Shown here one piece after another: positions 26,178 through 38,529 of a stretch of DNA of 64,000 nucleotides. Position numbers and translations under genes: made by a program. The stretch is taken from assembly GCA_028622995.1 (NCBI GenBank), contig JAJQJQ010000051.1, positions 310,001-374,000 on the forward strand, written 5' to 3'. The number at the start of each line of letters is the position of its first letter. Position 1 is the first letter of the stretch. Source of the stretch: Panagrolaimus kolymaensis (Eukaryota; Nematoda; Chromadorea; Rhabditida; Panagrolaimidae). The notes under the pieces are model-generated. The model had not been told where the DNA came from, ran no database searches, and saw nothing but the letters and a program-made list of their open reading frames with translations.

Positions 26178-26580
26178 TTTGTTTGTTTTCGCGCTTAAAT
26201 AGCTGTTACAAGTTTTATAATATGTTTTAATATACACTTTCTATTCAAACTAAGCATTAGAAATATTAAATATGGAAGAAAAAAATAAATACCAGGTCAA
26301 TTTTAAAGCTTAATTAGCCAACCCAACTTCAAAGTAACATAACTCCATGAAAAATAGACGAAATTAAAGATCCCACCTTGGGTGGCTTCTTCATATGGTT
26401 CTCTAGGTATACGATAAAACAAAAAAAAATTTTGTAATATCTTAAAAAAAGTAGTTGCAAAAATACAGGTAAATAGCTATTTGCGTAACACAAAAAAAAT
26501 GAAAATGACGTTCAAGTCTTTCAAATCAAAAATTTTGCTTCTTTTTTTTTCGTGCTAAAAGCTTTTTTGCATGTGTTGTG
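26178..26580. repeat. Right 403 bp terminal inverted repeat
   Basis: Reverse complement of the left repeat; it ends exactly at GTGTTGTG before the CCTGTT target duplication. It starts 100 bp after the transposase stop codon. Confidence 0.85.
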
Positions 26581-26778
26581 CCTGTTCATTTGATCTTTTT
26601 TTCAAACTCGCGTTTGATTATTCCCTCATGCCGCAATATTGCAAAGCCCGTAAAGTACCGTAATGTACAGTAATTTTACGGTCAAATTACTGTACTTTAC
26701 GGACTCTGCAATATTGCGGCATGAGGGAATAATCAAACGCGAGTTTGAAAAAAAGATCAAATGAACAGGGTCCTTTAA

Positions 26779-27363
26779 TAACCATTTTTTCTTTTTCTAA
26801 AAACAAATAACATTGAGTCATCTGTTAATAGCTAAATGATTATTTTGTTTTTTTTTTCTCTCTCCCACCACTTTTTTTTTCATCTTCTGATTACTCATTT
26901 TTAATTCTCAACAAAAAAAATAGAAATAAAATAAGTTTAATCAGCAGAAAAATAAGAAACCGAAGACAAACTTTTTTTACACAATTTCCCATATTTTTTA
27001 TTTTATTTTTTTCGAAATATATATATTTATTATTGTTTACTATTTTTTTTAACCACCAACACTGCCACGACGACGACGACGAGCAGTGACTACTATAAAC
27101 CAGGCAGCCAACCGACCGAGTGGTTGCTGCTAATGGTCAATAATAATAATAGTCAGCCATACTTCCTAGACATAAACATACGAAAGAGAAGATGGACAAC
27201 AGCAGCAGCAAAGCAAGCTTTTTTTGACTCATTTCAAAATTTCTTGGTTTTTTATTTTATTCATTTTTTATAAAATCTACGAATGAAACTCAGCTGCTGC
27301 TATTCTCGCTTGCTGGCTTGCTATTTTTATGCGTTTTACGAAAAGATGGAGAAAAAAAATGGT
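26779..27363. other. A/T-rich spacer with simple repeats
   Basis: Low-complexity DNA with a short CGA repeat (about 27067-27083) and CAG-rich stretches (27190-27205). No gene is seen. Confidence 0.6.
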
Positions 27364-27367
27364 CAGT

Positions 27368-27810
27368 CACATTGGAATCAAGTCAATCAAAAAGGTGGCT
27401 TGATGGCGTTTTGGGTCTCATTGACAACCCTTTTCAAGCAATAAAAAAAGTATATTTTCAGAATAATTTTTGTTCGAGATATATTATAATCAATTGTGCT
27501 ATTTTGATAGAGGCCAAAAAAATCAGCGTAAAAAACTGAACAGGATATCGTCGAGTTTGAGAAATCAAGAAAAAACTCACTATTTTCCTTGGTATCCCCT
27601 GTAAAAAAGTGAGTTTTTTTTGGATTTTTCAAACTCGACGCTATCTTGTTCAGTTTTTTACGCTAATTTTTTTGGCCTCTATCAAAATAGCACAATTAAT
27701 TATAATATATCTCGAACAAAAATTATTCTGAAAATATACTTTTTTTATTGCTTGAAAAGGGTTGTCAATGAGACCCAAAACGCCATCAAGCCACCTTTGA
27801 TTCCAATGTG
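27368..27810. mobile_element. 443 bp palindromic MITE
   Basis: Both ends are CACATTGGAATCA in inverted orientation. The two arms are complementary for roughly 190 bp (for example TTGATGGCGTTTTGGGTCTC against GAGACCCAAAACGCCATCAA), leaving a short centre around 27575-27605. The flanks share CAGT (27364-27367 and 27811-27814), a possible 4 bp target duplication. The left arm has an extra 11 bp or so near 27382. No coding capacity; the short ORFs across it are mirror translations of the arms. Confidence 0.75.
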
Positions 27811-27814
27811 CAGT

Positions 27815-30800
27815 CTAAACATTTTTTTATAAAAAAAAATGGTCTTCTTAGATTTTTTTTCTTTCCACATCCATTTTTGGAAAAGTGTAATGTTTTTTTT
27901 TTTGAGGAAAAATTGAAAAGGAAAAAATCCATCGAATGCGAGAAAAAAAAATTTCTGCAAAACTTTTAAGGATGGAAAAATAAATAAATTATAAATAGAT
28001 TATCATCATTATTTGTAGGGAAAAAAAACATTATTAATTTGCATAAAAAAAAATTGTTTTTATTTTTTGCAGAAAGATTTTCTCAAAAAAAAATTGTATT
28101 TTTGGATACAAAGGTCTCTTCTTAATAATACGAATTATTTGTTAAAGAACACCCTTTTTGAGCATAAAAAAACATAGAAACTAAAACACAAAAAAAATAA
28201 AATTATGTAAAATATTAAAGTTCAAATTTATTTATAAATTTGAATTCTAAAGCAATAGAAAAATTTGTTCCGCAAATAACACAATAAACCAACGTTCGCT
28301 TCGATAAGAAATTCAAAGAGCATTTTTGCTTTAAAAAAAACTTTTTTCCTTTAATTTTAATAGCATAAATCTTTCTTGTTTTTCTAATTACAATATTAAG
28401 CTTTAAAAATAACTCAAATGAAAAAACAAAAAACCAACAAAAATTATGTCACTTTTAATATTTTTCTGCTCCAAAAATAATTTTATTGCTTCAAATTTTA
28501 AAATTAAAAAAAGGCATTTAGAAGAAAAAACAACTTAACGTCATTATTTTTAATAATAATCGAAAAAAGGCAATTGCAAAGTAAAAAAAAACAAACACTA
28601 AAAATAAAATAAAAAAGTAAGTATATTTATAAATGGAATGGAAAAAGGTGAAGAAAAAAAAAATAGATATGTATTTATATTTGTTTTTTTTGTTTGTGCC
28701 TAAAGGGAATTACATAAATATTTGCTTTAACCACAGGTAGATTTTTTTTTCTCAACTAAAAAAACAGGATTATGAAAAAGAAAAGGAAAAGGTAAAATAT
28801 AAATTGATTTTACCGAAGAAAAAATACAGAAGAAAACTTGGGGGAAAAATAATTTAAGTTTTTTAAACTTGAACTTTAATCGGAAAAAGAGCTTCATAAA
28901 AAACATGGAATTTTGCAAAACCAGGTTTAAAATTTTCAACTTGATATTCACTAATTACAATAAACTTTTTTTATGCAATCAAAAAATATAATTTGAATAT
29001 TTTAATATTTTTTTCCGATAACAAATTTATTTGCATGGAAATATAAATTTTTGTAAAAAAAATTTTACAAAACTACGGATCCGAAAAATTGTGGCGAACC
29101 GCACCACAAACCATTTGTTTCAGATATTTTTTCATAGATCTCAAATAATTTTCCTAACATGGCATTTCAAAAAATTCTATTATCTCCCTTTTTTTTCTTG
29201 GAACGCATACATACATACTTTTTGCTTTTCTCTATTTTATTATGTATGTTCGCTATTTTGTTTTTTGTTTTTCCACTTTTTTCTCTACATTTTTAATTCT
29301 ACCGTAAGCTTGCTTCTCACAAATTCGAAAGTTCAGCTGTTGATGATGAGTGAGAGACCTCCCCATTTTTTTCATAGTTACATACTTTCATACTTTTTTT
29401 CTTTTTAACATTCTGACTCGGCAGCACCCATTTTCGGAGCAGAAACAGCAAAACAGCAAGCAGCTGTTTTCTTATGTTTTACTTTTTTTTATTATTAAAA
29501 GCTTTAAATAAAAAACTTTTATAATTTTTTTTTTCATGAAAAACAACTTTTTTTCCTTCTATCTTTTTGTTTCGTCATTTCTTCCGGCTATTGCAAAAAA
29601 ATAAAAGAAAACCTCACTACATTTTTTTTCTCTCTCTCTGAGTTTCAGTGTGTTTTCTGTCAACAAAAAAATAGAATAAGAAAAATATATTTATATATTT
29701 TGAGGAGATTCCTATTTCTATGTCCAAAAATAAGAAAAAGAGAGGAGAGTGGTCGACCCTCGACCCTCAAGGGAGACGGAGGGATGTTCCATGAGTATGC
29801 TGCTGCCCATGCAAACACATATGAACCAAAAATAAAATAAAAAGAGAAGAAAAACAACCAAATTTTTCTTTCTAAAAAGAAGGGGTTGCTGGTTGTTGGA
29901 TTTAAAATGTTTAAAGAAGAAGAAAAACAGAGCTGAAAGAGAGAGAAGAGAAAGATAGAAAACACAGATTTTTCTCAAGAGATATAAAGAAAAAAATGGT
30001 AAACAAAATTTTATGTTTTGATGTTATTTTGTAGAAAAAAAACTTAAAAACACACATTTCTAGCATGAAGAAAAAAATGAAGTTAATAACTGTAGCAAAA
30101 ATTTAAAAAGAAATAGTTATGTAAGAATTCCAGAAATTATTTGACCAAAAAAAACATATATCAAGCAAAAATGGTTTCGAAGCAAATTTTAAAAACTTTT
30201 TGTTTTATTAGATTTTCATTTCGAAATTGAACATCCCCAAATGTTTTTTATAATTCTCAAAATTACAGCTTTTAATTACTCAAATAAATTTTATAGTAGT
30301 AAATAAATAATTTTTAGGAACGACCTCCAACAAATAAAAATACTTTCAAACTACGAAAAGGTTCAAAACAAATTAAATATTTACAGTTTTTAAAAATTCT
30401 ATTCAGCTGCAGCTGCTGTTATTTTTCTTTTTAAATTATTTTTACCGTACTGGATATTAGTAATAAAGTTGCATAACTGGAAAACTTTTATTGCAAAAAA
30501 AAAAAAACATATACTTATTAATTTTAAAAAATCCTTCCAAATAAAAATCTAAAAGAGCATCTTGATTCTCTCTCTCCCTTAATTTTTCGTTATAAATTAT
30601 TTTTTAATGAGACTTCTGTCAAACTTTGTTTTTCTTTGGCTACAGTCAGTCTCTATCTACCATCTCCCTCTTTTTTGCCAAGATCAGAAGTTCATGTTTA
30701 TCAATCATTTTTCTTTCCTCTTTTTTTCTAATGGGCTCATTCAAAGGAAATCGAGCACAGATCATATAAAAATAAAAAAAAATTTAAAGGTTAACAGGGA

Positions 30801-33800
30801 AAAGAAAAATACATACATAAAATTATTTTATGGGAATATGATAAAACTAGAATTACGTGGAATAAAAAAATATATATTGATGATGGGTAAACAACAAAAA
30901 AACATAGGTGTCAAAGTTTGAAGAAGCCTCAAATTTTATTCTAGTCTTTAGTAAATTAAAAAAACTGTGATAAAAGTTACTGAAAAATTAATGGCAGAAA
31001 AATCTTAACAGAACTCTGCGTCGTTATAGAAAAAAATTAATCACCATACAATTCATTTTTATTATTCCCTCTTTGTCATTTTTTCTTTGCATACAAAAAA
31101 ATTGTTTTTGGTTTAATATGATCTAGCTGCTGCTTGTTTGCTTGCTGATGCTACAGTTTTGTCATTTTGTTTCTCTATTTCTTAAATGTACAAATAAAAA
31201 AATTGTGTAATGAAAAGTAAATTTTTTTTTTCTTCATGGATATTTTTTCCTATTTCTTTTTTTTTTCTAAAAAAATGAGGGCCGGCCGGCCAAAAACAAC
31301 GAAGGAACGAAAACAGCAGCTTAAAAATACATAGAAATTTTTTTTATTTTATGCGCAAATATTTTTTTAAAAGCGTAAACAACTTTTTTTCTTCTTCTAT
31401 CTCTTTTCAATGTCGTCGTCGTTTGTCATTTTTATTTTTATTTAAAAATAACAAGAAAAAATAAGATACACACACACACACGTTTTTTTTTTGCGGACAA
31501 ACTTAATTTTTTTTTATGGGAGGGAAAAAGAATGAGAAAAATAAAATTTTTTTAAAAAAAGAGTGATCGTACTTTGTGTTATTTTTTATCAAAACAACTT
31601 TGTTGTTGAAGGTTCTTTTATTTTTTTTTGCCTTGGCTTTGATGATGGGGTTGTTGTTATTGAAAATAAAAGAAGAAGAAAAAAATAAGCGGCAACCAAG
31701 AAAAAAAAAAGAAGTATGCGTAATATTTTTTTTAAGGCGCACTTATAATAAAGAAAAGTTGTGTGCTTGTTTTTGTCGTCGAATATAAAAAAAACCTTGG
31801 AAAAGGTAAAACACAAAAAAAATAGCGGGTTTAATACGGTTTTTTTTTGAGTAAGTCTTTTCCAATTTTTTGTAATAAAAAAAGATTAGAAAAAGATTTA
31901 AGAAAGAAGAAGACTATAAAATTATTTGAAATGAAAGAAGAAAATAAAGCTTCAAAAAAAAAGTACGGTAACAAAAAATAAAAGAGGCCATGAAATTGTG
32001 AAAAACAGATTATAAAAAACAAATGTGAGGCTTTGGTATGACATAAACTAAACAAAAAATCAAATCAAAAAAATGTTATTGAAAATTTGCATAAAAACCT
32101 TTTTATCAAATATTCGAAAAAATCTGTGCTATTTTTAATTAAAAAAATAAATAACTTCCAACTTTTAGACATTTTTTGCTTCAGATTTTGAATAAAGATC
32201 CAAATTTACCATAGCAATTACTATTATCGAAATAAATTAAGCATTTTTGGATTCTTTTTTTTAAGGAAAAAAATCATACTTTTTTCAATTGTTTTTAAAC
32301 ATAATTCTTTTTTGCTCTCCCTCTCTCATTTTTTTTTATAACTTCGATGTAAACTTTTTTTATTAAAATAAAAAAAACATGAACCTCTAGCTTCAAACTA
32401 TTTTTATTTTCATTTCGTCAATGCTTAACCCTCGCGTAAAAACATGACAAAAACAACATTTCTTTTTTCTTTTTTTGTTTTGCGTTCTCGAAAAAAAACA
32501 TGTATGTATGTAAAAAAAGTAGAGAAATAAAAAGAAATTATGTATGTTTATGTCTTTTTTTTTGAAGTTCATGAGTGTTGTTTCGTTTCAATGCGTGTGT
32601 TATAATGTCAGCACACAAAAACAACAACTCCAGCAACTCAGAAATAAATAAAAAAAAGGAGTTCCTTTTTTTTATTTTGTGAAAAACAACTTTTTTTCTT
32701 TTTTTCCTTTTGCCTATTTTAAATGAACCAAAAAAATAATTACGATAACGGGAATGGAAAAGTAAAAAAAAAGAGTGGAGGATGAAACGAAAAAAAAAAA
32801 CGAAACAAAACAAAAAATGATAGTTTTTTATTTTTTGAGGGGTGGATCTTTTTTTTAAAAAAATAAATACACGTGGTAATTTGAAAAAGAAAAGAGAGTT
32901 TAAATTATGTATTTAAAAAAACGTTAAAAACGTTGTTTAAAAAAATTGTAAAAAGAATTGTTAATGAAGAGATTATTATTTATTTTAACAAAACAAAAAA
33001 CAAACAAGAAATGAATGGATTTGATGGAGAGAAAAAAAAAACATGGGAGGAATCATGTGAAAGCTTTTTATTTTAACAATAGAAAAATAAAGAGGAGATG
33101 AAAGAGAGAAAACGAAAAAATAAATGCGGGGCAAAGTTGAAACAGATGGCTAACATTTTAAAAAATAAATAAAGGGAAAATAACAGAGATCGGGGTCAGA
33201 AAACCAAAAATATATTTTATTAAATTTATTTTAACCCAGCTTTGAGGATTGTCATTCTGTTATTTATACATCAAAAAAAATTACTAAACGCATCCGTTTT
33301 AAAAAAAATTACGAAAAAAATAAAGGTTCGTAAATTTGGTTCAAAAAAAGAGCGACTCTTGAATGCGAAACAAAAAATCCCAAAACCTAAAAACTTTCCA
33401 TTATTAAACCAGCATTGCAATATCTTTGCTATCGTAAAGATGTTTGAATTTTGAAAAAAGATTGTTGATAATCTAACAAATAATACTAAAGCTTTTGAAT
33501 TTTATATAACTTTTTTTAAAGTTAGTTCAAAAAAGTGCTCTAAAATAAATTTAATTCCGCCTTTAAAACTAATTCCAAGAACCAATTAATTATCTTACTC
33601 ATTTTCATTTACTCATTCATTTTTTAAAAATTAATTTTAACATAATTTAGATTTATGATGAGAGTCCAACTATCCAAAGCATTAAAAATAAATTTAAAAA
33701 ACAAATTTCAGTAATCTAAGAACACCATGCACTTAAAATATCTCACAAATAAAGTTAAAGCCAAAAAAAACATTTGAACCATAAATAAAAATCAGTACCA

Positions 33801-35505
33801 TGAAATCCAAAAAAGGCAAATGCGTCAAAATAAAAAATTCTATTCAAGCATCAAAAATATTTTATAACAAAAAAAACCTTTTACACGTGTGCTGGGTTTT
33901 AAGCAAGCAGAAACATAGCGGCCATTTTTAAATTCATCGAAAGTGAAGAAAAAAAACGTATCCAAACTCTAACCAAATTTTTAAAAAAAACGTGAGCTGG
34001 CAAATAAAAACGTATACCTTAATTTTGATTAATTCGTGAGCCTAAAAAAAACACAAACAAATAAATTTGGCTTACATATTTCGTTATTATTTTTTATTTG
34101 TATTGTTTTTTTCCTTTCATGCGTGTTCAATTATTTCAAAAACAATGGAAAAAATAACTGAAAAATACAATAGAAAATAATAAGTACATATTACAAATTT
34201 TTTATTTGTGTGTTTTGTTAAGAATTTATTTTTTCTTAAAATAAAAAACATCTAGAGCTGTAGCAACCAAAGGTTATGGTCGCTTGGATTTTACAATCTT
34301 ATTTATTACATTTTTTGTATTTAATAAATTTTTATGGATAAAAAATATATATTAGTAATTTGACATTTTCCATTAAATATTTTATGACAACAAAATAAAA
34401 AATAAGAAAGAAAAAAACAGTTGTTGTTGGTTTTGAGATTTATGAATACAAAAAAATGTGTGCTAAAAGCACCATGAATCACTCAAAAAATAAGAATATG
34501 GCTTCTACAGATATTTTTTTGACGCCAACGTGTTTTTTAAAATTATTAATCAGAGATTAAAAAATAGAGTCAATTTCGAAGGGAATCAAACATCCATGTA
34601 TGCCTTTTGAATCAAGCCCTCATTTATCTTAAAGAAACTAGAAAAATGTTCAAAATTATGGAACTAAATCAAAGATAAAAATACAATATATTTATTTTCG
34701 GGGCTTTTTTTGATTAATCATTTTCAATATTTTTTGGTAAAAAAAGGCTTTTAAAAGTCTTGCGAAAAAATATAATCGTTAGCTGTGAACGGTTGTTGGC
34801 AACTTTTGAAATAGAATTAATTTTGCTTCAATTTTTTCTTCTCGCATTCCATACTTTTTTTTCAGTACATTAATAGTCTCTCAATTTTTATCTTGTAACA
34901 GCCATCGCATTTTTTCTTTGAAATATGTATCTGTTTTTCCATTGTTTTCAAAAAAATAAAACATGAACGAACAACCAAAAAAACACGTAAAAGAAAATCC
35001 TTGGTTGAATAAAAAAAACGATCAATAAACAGAGTTGTTTAATCCACATTCGTGGGTTTTAAAAAACGCAGCAAAAAAATGAAGCAAAAAAATGAAAACA
35101 ATTATATTTTTTTAAAAACAAAACAGATAAAAAAATATTTAATAATAATTCGTAAAAAACTTTTAGCATCAAAGCTTTCTCTCTTTATTGTTTACTTTAG
35201 CAATACTTAGTTAATTGCAAATGTTAGCCTTAAAAATCGATGGAAAATGAAATTTAAAAATTCTCATAATGCAAAGTAATCCAAAATAAAAGGAAGGACA
35301 AGAAAAAAAAAGAATTATTAAGTTGAAGATCCAATAACCGGGGAAAAAGCGGTATGGTAAAGCTTGTGCGTTACAAAAAAAAGTACAGCAAAAAAGAGGC
35401 AAAGTAAATCCAATCAAGGCAGATGAATGGCAAAGAAATTACAACAAAACAAAGATAAATTTATTGAAACAAAATCACAAGAAAAGTATACAAAACAACA
35501 GAAAA
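27815..35505. other. A/T-rich gene desert
   Basis: About 7.7 kb of A/T-rich DNA with homopolymer runs, an AC run near 31471 and a GGCCGGCCGGCC stretch near 31282. ORFs up to 125 codons exist but are Phe/Lys/Asn-rich homopolymer products without supporting splice sites. No gene, RNA gene or transposon end could be supported. Confidence 0.6.
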
Positions 35506-36299
35506 TTACAATGATTCAGGAAGTTTTTCAAAATTTGTGAAATCATCATTAGTTTCAAATTTGGTGATAACTTTTTGAGAAAGAAGCTCAGCACCTTCTG
35601 AAGCGAGATCAACGATATTGAAAGATAACGAACAGAAAACATGGTATAAATAAAATCTGAAATTTTCATTTTATAATTTGTAAAGTAATTTAATAAAGTA
35701 ACTTACTGAAAAGAATCAAGTTGAGTTAAAGATTTAATAAAGTCCATAAATTCTTTCAATGAACAATCGGATTCAATTCCAGCAAAACATCCAAATTTCT
35801 TTAAACCAGGAGGCATAATCATTTTCAAATCATTCAGTTTGATACTTCGAACATTGAGAATAATTCTTTTACATGAATCAAAAGTAAACGGTAATGATTG
35901 AAGATAACGAGCATCAATTTTAGCATCATTTTCTTGTTCGATATAAATAAAAAAATGAACATCGAATTTCTTCTTCATTGACGAAAGATCAGATTCATTG
36001 ACTCCACGGCAAAATTCATTTTCTTCACAAAAGCATGAAAGAGTGTATTTGCATTCGGAGAGTTCTTCATCAATTTTGACTACAGCTTTTTTAACAATGT
36101 GACATCGTTTAGCAAGATTCTTGGTTGTTGTATTGATGGTGGAGAAAGTCTTCAAAGTTTTCGGATCCAACATTTCGGCAAAACGTTTTTGACATTCATA
36201 TGGAAGTGCAGGAAAATCAAAGCATTTTTCTTCATCACCAGAAGTTGATACCATTTCCTTTAGAGCTGATTTGACAACGTTCTTATTTGAGTCGTTCAT
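35506..36299 (-). CDS. F-box-like protein
   Basis: Two exons (36299-35707, 35656-35506) joined by a 50 bp intron give 247 aa. Residues about 28-65 (FPALPYECQKRFAEMLDPKT, then LKTFSTINTTTKNLAKR) match the short F-box-like motif common in nematode proteins, which would bind Skp1 and make this a substrate receptor of an SCF ubiquitin ligase. The rest has scattered Cys and amphipathic Leu/Ile stretches that could be a substrate-binding fold, but no known repeat is visible. The start is the ATG at 36299, with the F-box-like motif close to the N-terminus as usual for these families. The substrate is unknown. Confidence 0.7.
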
Positions 36300-36988
36300 G
36301 GTGAATAACTAAAAATGAAAATAATAAAGTAAATAAGTACAGATAAATAATTGGCACGTAAAAGCAAGCAACAACAAAAACGGTTGAAAATAAAGAAACA
36401 TGAAATTAGAAAATGAAGAAAAAAAGATGAAGACGAAACTTTTTTTCGCAAGAATCGCGCCAAAAAAGGAGATACAATGTTAGAAATGAGCGCCATTTTT
36501 GGATTATTCGAAACATTTATCAACATCGTTTGCTTTATAACCTTCTAATTTGATGTTCAATCCATGATTAAGGAAAAACAAATTAACCATGGTCCCAATA
36601 ATAATAAAAAGATTTTTAATACAGTTAAAAAATTCAATCCTTTATTGGAGATTTAGTTTTGTTTTTGCATGTTTTTTGGGTATGGCTGTGGTTTGCATTC
36701 CATTTATTATTTGAAAGATTCAACAACGAATAAGCAGTGATAATGATGATGCAGCAGTGGAGTAACTTTAAGGTGTATTCATGATATGAATAAGGTCAAT
36801 AAACTTATGAGCTTATGTGTTTTAGTTGCTTTAGATATGCTTTCGATCGTACAATAAATAACCAGACAAAGTAAAAGTTAATACAATTTTATTAAATCCT
36901 AAATAAAGTTACAAATACATACAATAAATTCAATGCAAAAAAAGAAATACATAATAAAGGATTCAATATAAAATGATTTCAATATTTT

Positions 36989-37758
36989 TTACGCCCTTGC
37001 TTTGTTCTTCTTCTTTCCACGTTTTTGACCACTTTTTGATGCAGCATTTGTTGATTGACTTTGAGGAGTTGGTTTTGCAACACTGGACAATGAAGCAGTT
37101 GAACCAGTTACACTTGTTGTTTCATCAGTTGTTAAAGCATTAGATGTTGTTGATGGGAAATCACCAGGAGGCATATTATCATAAAGTGGTTCACCTTTAG
37201 GAACGGCCAGTTGTAAAGATGCAGATGATGCTGGAGTTGGAGGTGTAACATCAAACTTCTTTTTGTTGTTGTTGCTTTCTTCAGCAGCTTTACGAGATTT
37301 CTGTGCTTGACGATCAGATTCTTCCGCTTTTTTTGCAATTCTTGAAGCATGTTCAAACATGTTTGCATAATGCTGAAAAAATGTGAAATATGTTAATGGA
37401 AAGAATGTGAATAAACAAAACAACATACTGCATCACGATTTGCATTGAATGCAGTTTTTCGTGTGGAGCACGTTGAGATAGAGAAGGATCATCAGATATT
37501 TTAACAACTGGACCAGGAGTTGGTGGATCAGGCTGAAAAGGAAAAAGTTCAATAATCAAGCAACTACGAAGAGAGCAAACGGTGTAAACAAAGCCATGAA
37601 TCATTTATCAAACTTTTCATACATTCAAACATACAAAAAACTTACAACAAAAAGATGTCCATGAGTTCGTGCACGAGGTTTATAAGTTTCAAGAATATTT
37701 GCTTCATTAAAGAAAGCACGTCTTTGACTAGTTAAGCAAAGGAATGAATTGGAATGCA
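36989..37758 (-). pseudogene. PPP1R2: Protein phosphatase inhibitor-2-like gene, frame disrupted
   Basis: Three exons are recognised: 37758-37646, 37532-37429 and 37372-36989. Exon a reads FNEANILETYKP...HG, exon b starts PDPPTP, and exon c starts HYANMFEHASRIAKKAEES and ends in a basic tail GKKKNKARA. This order matches inhibitor-2 (DEMNILATYHP...G...PSTP, then FExKRKxHYxE), which controls protein phosphatase 1. Exon b closes in phase 2 at its strong donor GTATGT, but exon c needs phase 0. The expected FxxxRxxHY motif (KTAFNANRDA-HY) appears in exon b in a shifted frame, so an indel near 37466 is likely. A weak donor (ATC|GTGATG, at 37437) would keep the frame but lose that motif. The first exon, with the PP1-binding N-terminus, was not found. 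Confidence 0.5.
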
Positions 37759-37815
37759 CTGAAAAAAAAAACATCAATAGGTAAAGCAAAAGAAGCAACA
37801 TGAAAAGAAACTTAC

Positions 37816-38019
37816 TTCGGAGCTAAAGAATGAAACAAAAATAGTTAAACCAACACCGAAAAAATGAGCCATGGATGTTTGAGATGCAGCAGCTAAACTT
37901 TGATAAACCAAATGAGCAAAACCTTGAGAAATCAAAACAACTAAAGCAACGATAAATCGAACATGAGCATAAATGGGTGAACGACGTTGAGCTGCTACTG
38001 CTATTGCCATTGAATCCAT
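37816..38019 (-). CDS. Possible two-helix membrane ORF, upstream of the inhibitor-2-like exons
   Basis: An open frame from ATG 38019 to a GTAAGT donor at 37815 encodes about 68 aa with two hydrophobic stretches (FIVALVVLISQGFAHLVY and FFGVGLTIFVSFF). Just upstream, coding-looking Ser/Thr/Pro-rich sequence appears in three different frames in turn (about 38030-38140), again suggesting frame damage or assembly indels. The donor is phase 0, whereas the next exon (37758) needs phase 1, so I cannot join them. It may be an exon of the same disrupted gene or of another gene. Confidence 0.3.
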
Positions 38020-38529
38020 GCTTTCAGATGATTGAGTATTTTCATTGATTCAGATAAATTTACATTAGCTGTTGAAGGTTGAGCAGTTACAATGGTTTTT
38101 AATCCAGGAGAGATGAAGGCGTTGCTTCTGTTGTTGACATTTTTGGTGATGAAGTTACCATTTTTACATTCAAGGAAGTTTGTCGAAGAAGCAAGCAAAA
38201 CCAAAAAAGTGACGACACTGAAACAAAGGAAAAAAGTTAGAAGTCGAACGATGGAAAAGATGAAAGTCGAGGAAAGGAAAAAATGAAGAGAAATCCGTTT
38301 AAATTTCTTAGGAAAAGCCAAACACTTTTTTGCGGAAAACAGTTTGTCAACAAAGTCATACATGAAGAAGTTAAGGATAAAATCGAAAGCAAACACAAAG
38401 AAATCACATAATCATCAAATTTATTGGGTTAAAAAACAGTACAATACAAAAGAAAAAAGACAATAATCAACAATGAAAAATATTGTACAAAGTAAAAAAG
38501 GGAATACATCTAAAACTACAAAGAAGGGG

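Larger units (their letters stand above)
23338..26580 (+). mobile_element. Intact-looking DNA transposon with 403 bp TIRs
   Basis: The 3,243 bp element begins CACAACACATGC and ends GCATGTGTTGTG. It is flanked by the 6 bp direct repeat CCTGTT (23332-23337 and 26581-26586). Terminal inverted repeats of about 403 bp (23338-23740 and 26178-26580) look nearly identical. One complete spliced transposase gene lies between them. Long near-identical TIRs and an undamaged gene suggest recent activity. A 6 bp duplication is unusual: Dada and IS3EU have 6-7 bp, Transib 5 bp, CMC 2-3 bp. The superfamily is left open. Confidence 0.88.
23327..26774. mobile_element. Palindromic TTAA-type MITE, interrupted
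   Basis: The outer ends are AGGACCCTGTT at 23327 and its complement ending at 26774, both flanked by TTAA (23323-23326 and 26775-26778). Without the inserted 3,243 bp element and its target duplication, the MITE would be about 199 bp and almost a perfect palindrome: the arms around 26587-26660 and 26698-26767 are complementary, including GATC-TTTTTTTC-AAACTCGCG and CCCTCATGCCGCAATATTGC. TTAA targets are typical of piggyBac and some other superfamilies; no transposase of its own is seen. Confidence 0.85.

Noticed and set aside
26640..26705. ACAGTAATTTTACGG...TTACTGT in the MITE centre as a seventh 48 bp unit
   Set aside because: It is the symmetrical centre of the palindromic MITE and is not paired with a second unit.
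29031..29408. 125-codon plus-strand ORF in the second desert
   Set aside because: Phe/His/Ser-rich translation of T-rich DNA; no supporting acceptor, donor or domain.
36296..36526. 76-codon minus-strand ORF just upstream of the F-box-like gene
   Set aside because: It overlaps the start codon region in another frame and is Phe/Ser/Leu-rich; more likely 5' UTR and promoter.
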